DNA from: JASFRI01 sp050115015
Lineage (GTDB): Bacteria > Acidobacteriota > Polarisedimenticolia > CBDVAL01
DNA length: 7,443 nucleotides
NCBI GenBank assembly: GCA_050115015.1
Contig: JASFRI010000204.1
Span: 1-7,443, forward strand
Direction: 5' to 3'
Part shown: in pieces, positions 6,320 to 7,443 of the stretch
Numbering within the stretch: position 1 is the first letter of the stretch
How the letters are laid out: every line of letters begins with the position of its first letter
The notes under the pieces: generated by a model
What the model saw: the letters and a program-made list of their open reading frames with translations, nothing else
Databases searched by the model: none
Told to the model about the DNA's origin: nothing
Program-made: the position numbers and the translations under genes

Positions 6320-6364
6320 GGCTGGCGATCCGGCCTCCATCCCGGAGACCCCCATCGCCAGGCC
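6320..6364. repeat. Second stem-loop: 8-bp perfect stem extended to 10 bp with one bulge
   Basis: CTGGCGAT (6322-6329) pairs exactly with ATCGCCAG (6354-6361). Bulging G6361 instead gives a 10-bp stem with GGC (6320-6322) against GCC (6362-6364). The 24-nt loop contains a CCGG/CCGG pair (6330-6333 and 6342-6345). The element sits 13 nt after the first stem-loop, so the two look like a tandem structured unit. Confidence 0.55.
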
Positions 6365-6444
6365 CCGCAGCACACAGGTGTCATTCCGGAACCCGGTGCT
6401 GATCTCCAAGGTACTATCTACGGCGGTGACGCGACGCGATCCGG

Positions 6445-6473
6445 TTGCGCCGGTGAGCACCTCGACGGATACT
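6445..6473 (+). promoter_or_regulatory. Weak candidate promoter for the protease gene
   Basis: TTGCGC (6445-6450) is followed by 17 nt and GATACT (6468-6473), giving 3/6 and 4/6 consensus matches and a leader of about 30 nt. TACTAT at 6412-6417 is an alternative -10 without a clear -35. Neither is strong. Confidence 0.25.
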
Positions 6474-6488
6474 CTGGTCACAGCCCTG

Positions 6489-6501
6489 TCCGGAAACCGG
6501 A
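6489..6501 (+). promoter_or_regulatory. Small hairpin overlapping the protease ribosome binding site
   Basis: TCCGG-AAA-CCGGA forms a 5-bp stem with a 3-nt loop. Its right arm shares three of the four bases of the GGAG ribosome binding site (6499-6502), which lies 7 nt before ATG 6510. It could partly mask translation initiation, but such a short stem may also be fortuitous. Confidence 0.35.
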
Positions 6502-6509
6502 GAAGTCCC

Positions 6510-7443
6510 ATGATCTCGCCGTCGCGCTCGACCCGCGTCCTGTCCGCCCTGCTGCTCGCCTCCCTGGCGGCCACCGGTTCCGGGGCGCCTTCCGCGCAGG
6601 ACCGCACGGCAGCGGGGGACCTGGAGGTCCTCTACGGCGCCGATGACCGTCTGGAGTCTTACGAAGTAACCGATTTCGGCCTGGCGGGGTTGTTCCGCAG
6701 CGAGGTCGCGCTGATCCCCTCGTACGATCTCGTCCCGTACTACGGCGGCTGGATCATCGACATCTCCTATACCTTCGCCGACTACATGTCTCCCCTCTGT
6801 CCGGACGAACCGTACGCCGATCAGCCCGTGCCGGCATTCTGCAGCGGCTTCCCGGTGGGACCGGACCTGATCGCCAGCGCGGGCCACTGCGTAGCGGACC
6901 AGGATGACTGCCGCAATACCGCCTTCGTCTTCGGCTTCCACATGCTCTCGGCGGTCACGGTGGTCGACGACCTTCCCGTGGATGACGTCTATTTCTGTGA
7001 TGCGATCGTCGATCGTGCCCAGACCGCGACGGATGACTGGGCGATCCTCCGGACGGATCGACCCATCCTCGGCCACGAGCCCCTGCGGCTCCGCCGTGCA
7101 GGGGCGGTGGAATCCGACCCCGTCGTCGACGGATTGGCGGTGATCGGCCATCCCGTGGGGATGCCGGCGAAGCTCGCGGGAGGGGCCACCCTGCGCTCGG
7201 CGGTGCACCCCGACTACTTCGAGGCGAACCTGGACGTCTACATCGCCAGCAGCGGATCGGCGGTCCTGAGCCTGGATCCCGCCAGCCGGCCCTACCGCGT
7301 CGAGGGCATCCTGGTCCGCGGGAACGCCGACTTCGTCTGGACCGGCGGCTGCTGGGAGAGCCAGGTCTGTCCGGACGACACCGGATGCGGCGGCGCCTGG
7401 GAGGAATCCACCCGTGCCACGAACTTCGAGGGACTCGTGCCGA
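6510..7443 (+). CDS. Secreted trypsin-like (S1 family) serine protease, 3' partial
   Basis: The frame is open for 311 codons from ATG 6510 (GGAG 7 nt upstream) and runs off the window. Residues 1-29 are a signal peptide (RVLSALLLASLAATGSGAPSA, likely cut after PSA or SAQ). A propeptide-like stretch may follow to ~60. The catalytic triad is visible: H126 in IASAGHCV, D176 in DDWAILRTDRP and S248 in ASSGSAVL. C111 and C127 lie 15 residues before and 1 after H126, exactly the spacing of the chymotrypsin Cys42-Cys58 disulphide around His57. D242 is six residues before S248, the place of trypsin's Asp189, suggesting but not proving cleavage after Lys/Arg. S247 replaces the usual Asp/Asn before the nucleophile. 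Eight cysteines in the mature part suggest an oxidised, extracytoplasmic protein. Further C-terminal domains may lie beyond the edge. Confidence 0.9.
   Translation, partial: MISPSRSTRVLSALLLASLAATGSGAPSAQDRTAAGDLEVLYGADDRLESYEVTDFGLAGLFRSEVALIPSYDLVPYYGGWIIDISYTFADYMSPLCPDEPYADQPVPAFCSGFPVGPDLIASAGHCVADQDDCRNTAFVFGFHMLSAVTVVDDLPVDDVYFCDAIVDRAQTATDDWAILRTDRPILGHEPLRLRRAGAVESDPVVDGLAVIGHPVGMPAKLAGGATLRSAVHPDYFEANLDVYIASSGSAVLSLDPASRPYRVEGILVRGNADFVWTGGCWESQVCPDDTGCGGAWEESTRATNFEGLVP

Larger units (their letters stand above)
6155..6509. other. Divergent intergenic region (355 nt) with structured inverted repeats
   Basis: This region separates the divergently transcribed DUF4136 and protease genes. 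It holds a candidate promoter toward each side, two large inverted repeats near its centre (6247-6306 and 6320-6364) and a small hairpin over the protease ribosome binding site. I see no convincing small coding region here: the long open frames on both strands lack ribosome binding sites and look like products of high GC content. Confidence 0.7.

Noticed and set aside
6155..6607. N-terminal extension of the DUF4136 frame (151 extra codons)
   Set aside because: The signal peptide and GGGGAGG ribosome binding site place the start at 6154. The extension crosses the promoter region and the start of the protease gene.
6414..7208. Minus-strand open frame of 264 codons opposite the protease
   Set aside because: The plus strand encodes a complete S1 catalytic triad with a signal peptide and ribosome binding site, while the antisense product shows no domain.

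Overview
The window is a very GC-rich, gene-dense bacterial segment with seven protein-coding genes. The Sec signal peptides, a probable lipoprotein, a LolC/FtsX-type permease and an AttH-like secreted protein suggest a diderm (Gram-negative) bacterium. Gene content of this kind (PD40-propeller lipoprotein, DUF4136 protein, secreted trypsin-like protease) is common in Acidobacteriota, Myxococcota, Gemmatimonadota and related uncultured lineages, but nothing here fixes the phylum. There are no rRNA or tRNA genes, insertion sequences or CRISPR arrays that I can see.

Layout. (1) Positions 1-1931, plus strand: the C-terminal part of an FtsX/MacB-type ABC permease (cut by the window edge), overlapping by 4 nt with a secreted AttH/CrtC-type lipocalin-like protein. 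This is the familiar att-like arrangement of an ABC exporter with its periplasmic partner. (2) Positions 1883-4586, minus strand: a Hyg5/FkbO/XanB2-type chorismatase, followed 10 nt later by a B12-binding-domain radical SAM protein. They look like a small biosynthetic operon whose 3' end overlaps the AttH gene tail-to-tail by 49 nt. (3) Positions 4668-6154, minus strand: a DUF4136 exported protein overlapping by 34 nt with a PD40 beta-propeller lipoprotein, probably one envelope operon that may also read into the chorismatase. (4) Positions 6155-6509: a 355-nt divergent intergenic region with two large inverted repeats and candidate promoters. (5) Positions 6510-7443, plus strand: a secreted S1-family trypsin-like serine protease that runs off the window end.

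The most interesting piece is the chorismatase/radical SAM pair. A dedicated enzyme that diverts chorismate, probably to 3-hydroxybenzoate, sits next to a B12-type radical SAM enzyme with no polyketide synthase in view, which suggests an uncharacterised aromatic metabolite or tailoring pathway. Its 5' end lies in a small AT-richer island with a perfect 7-bp dyad, a possible operator that also makes the annotated start doubtful. The second item of note is the pair of nested stem-loops between the divergent DUF4136 and protease genes.
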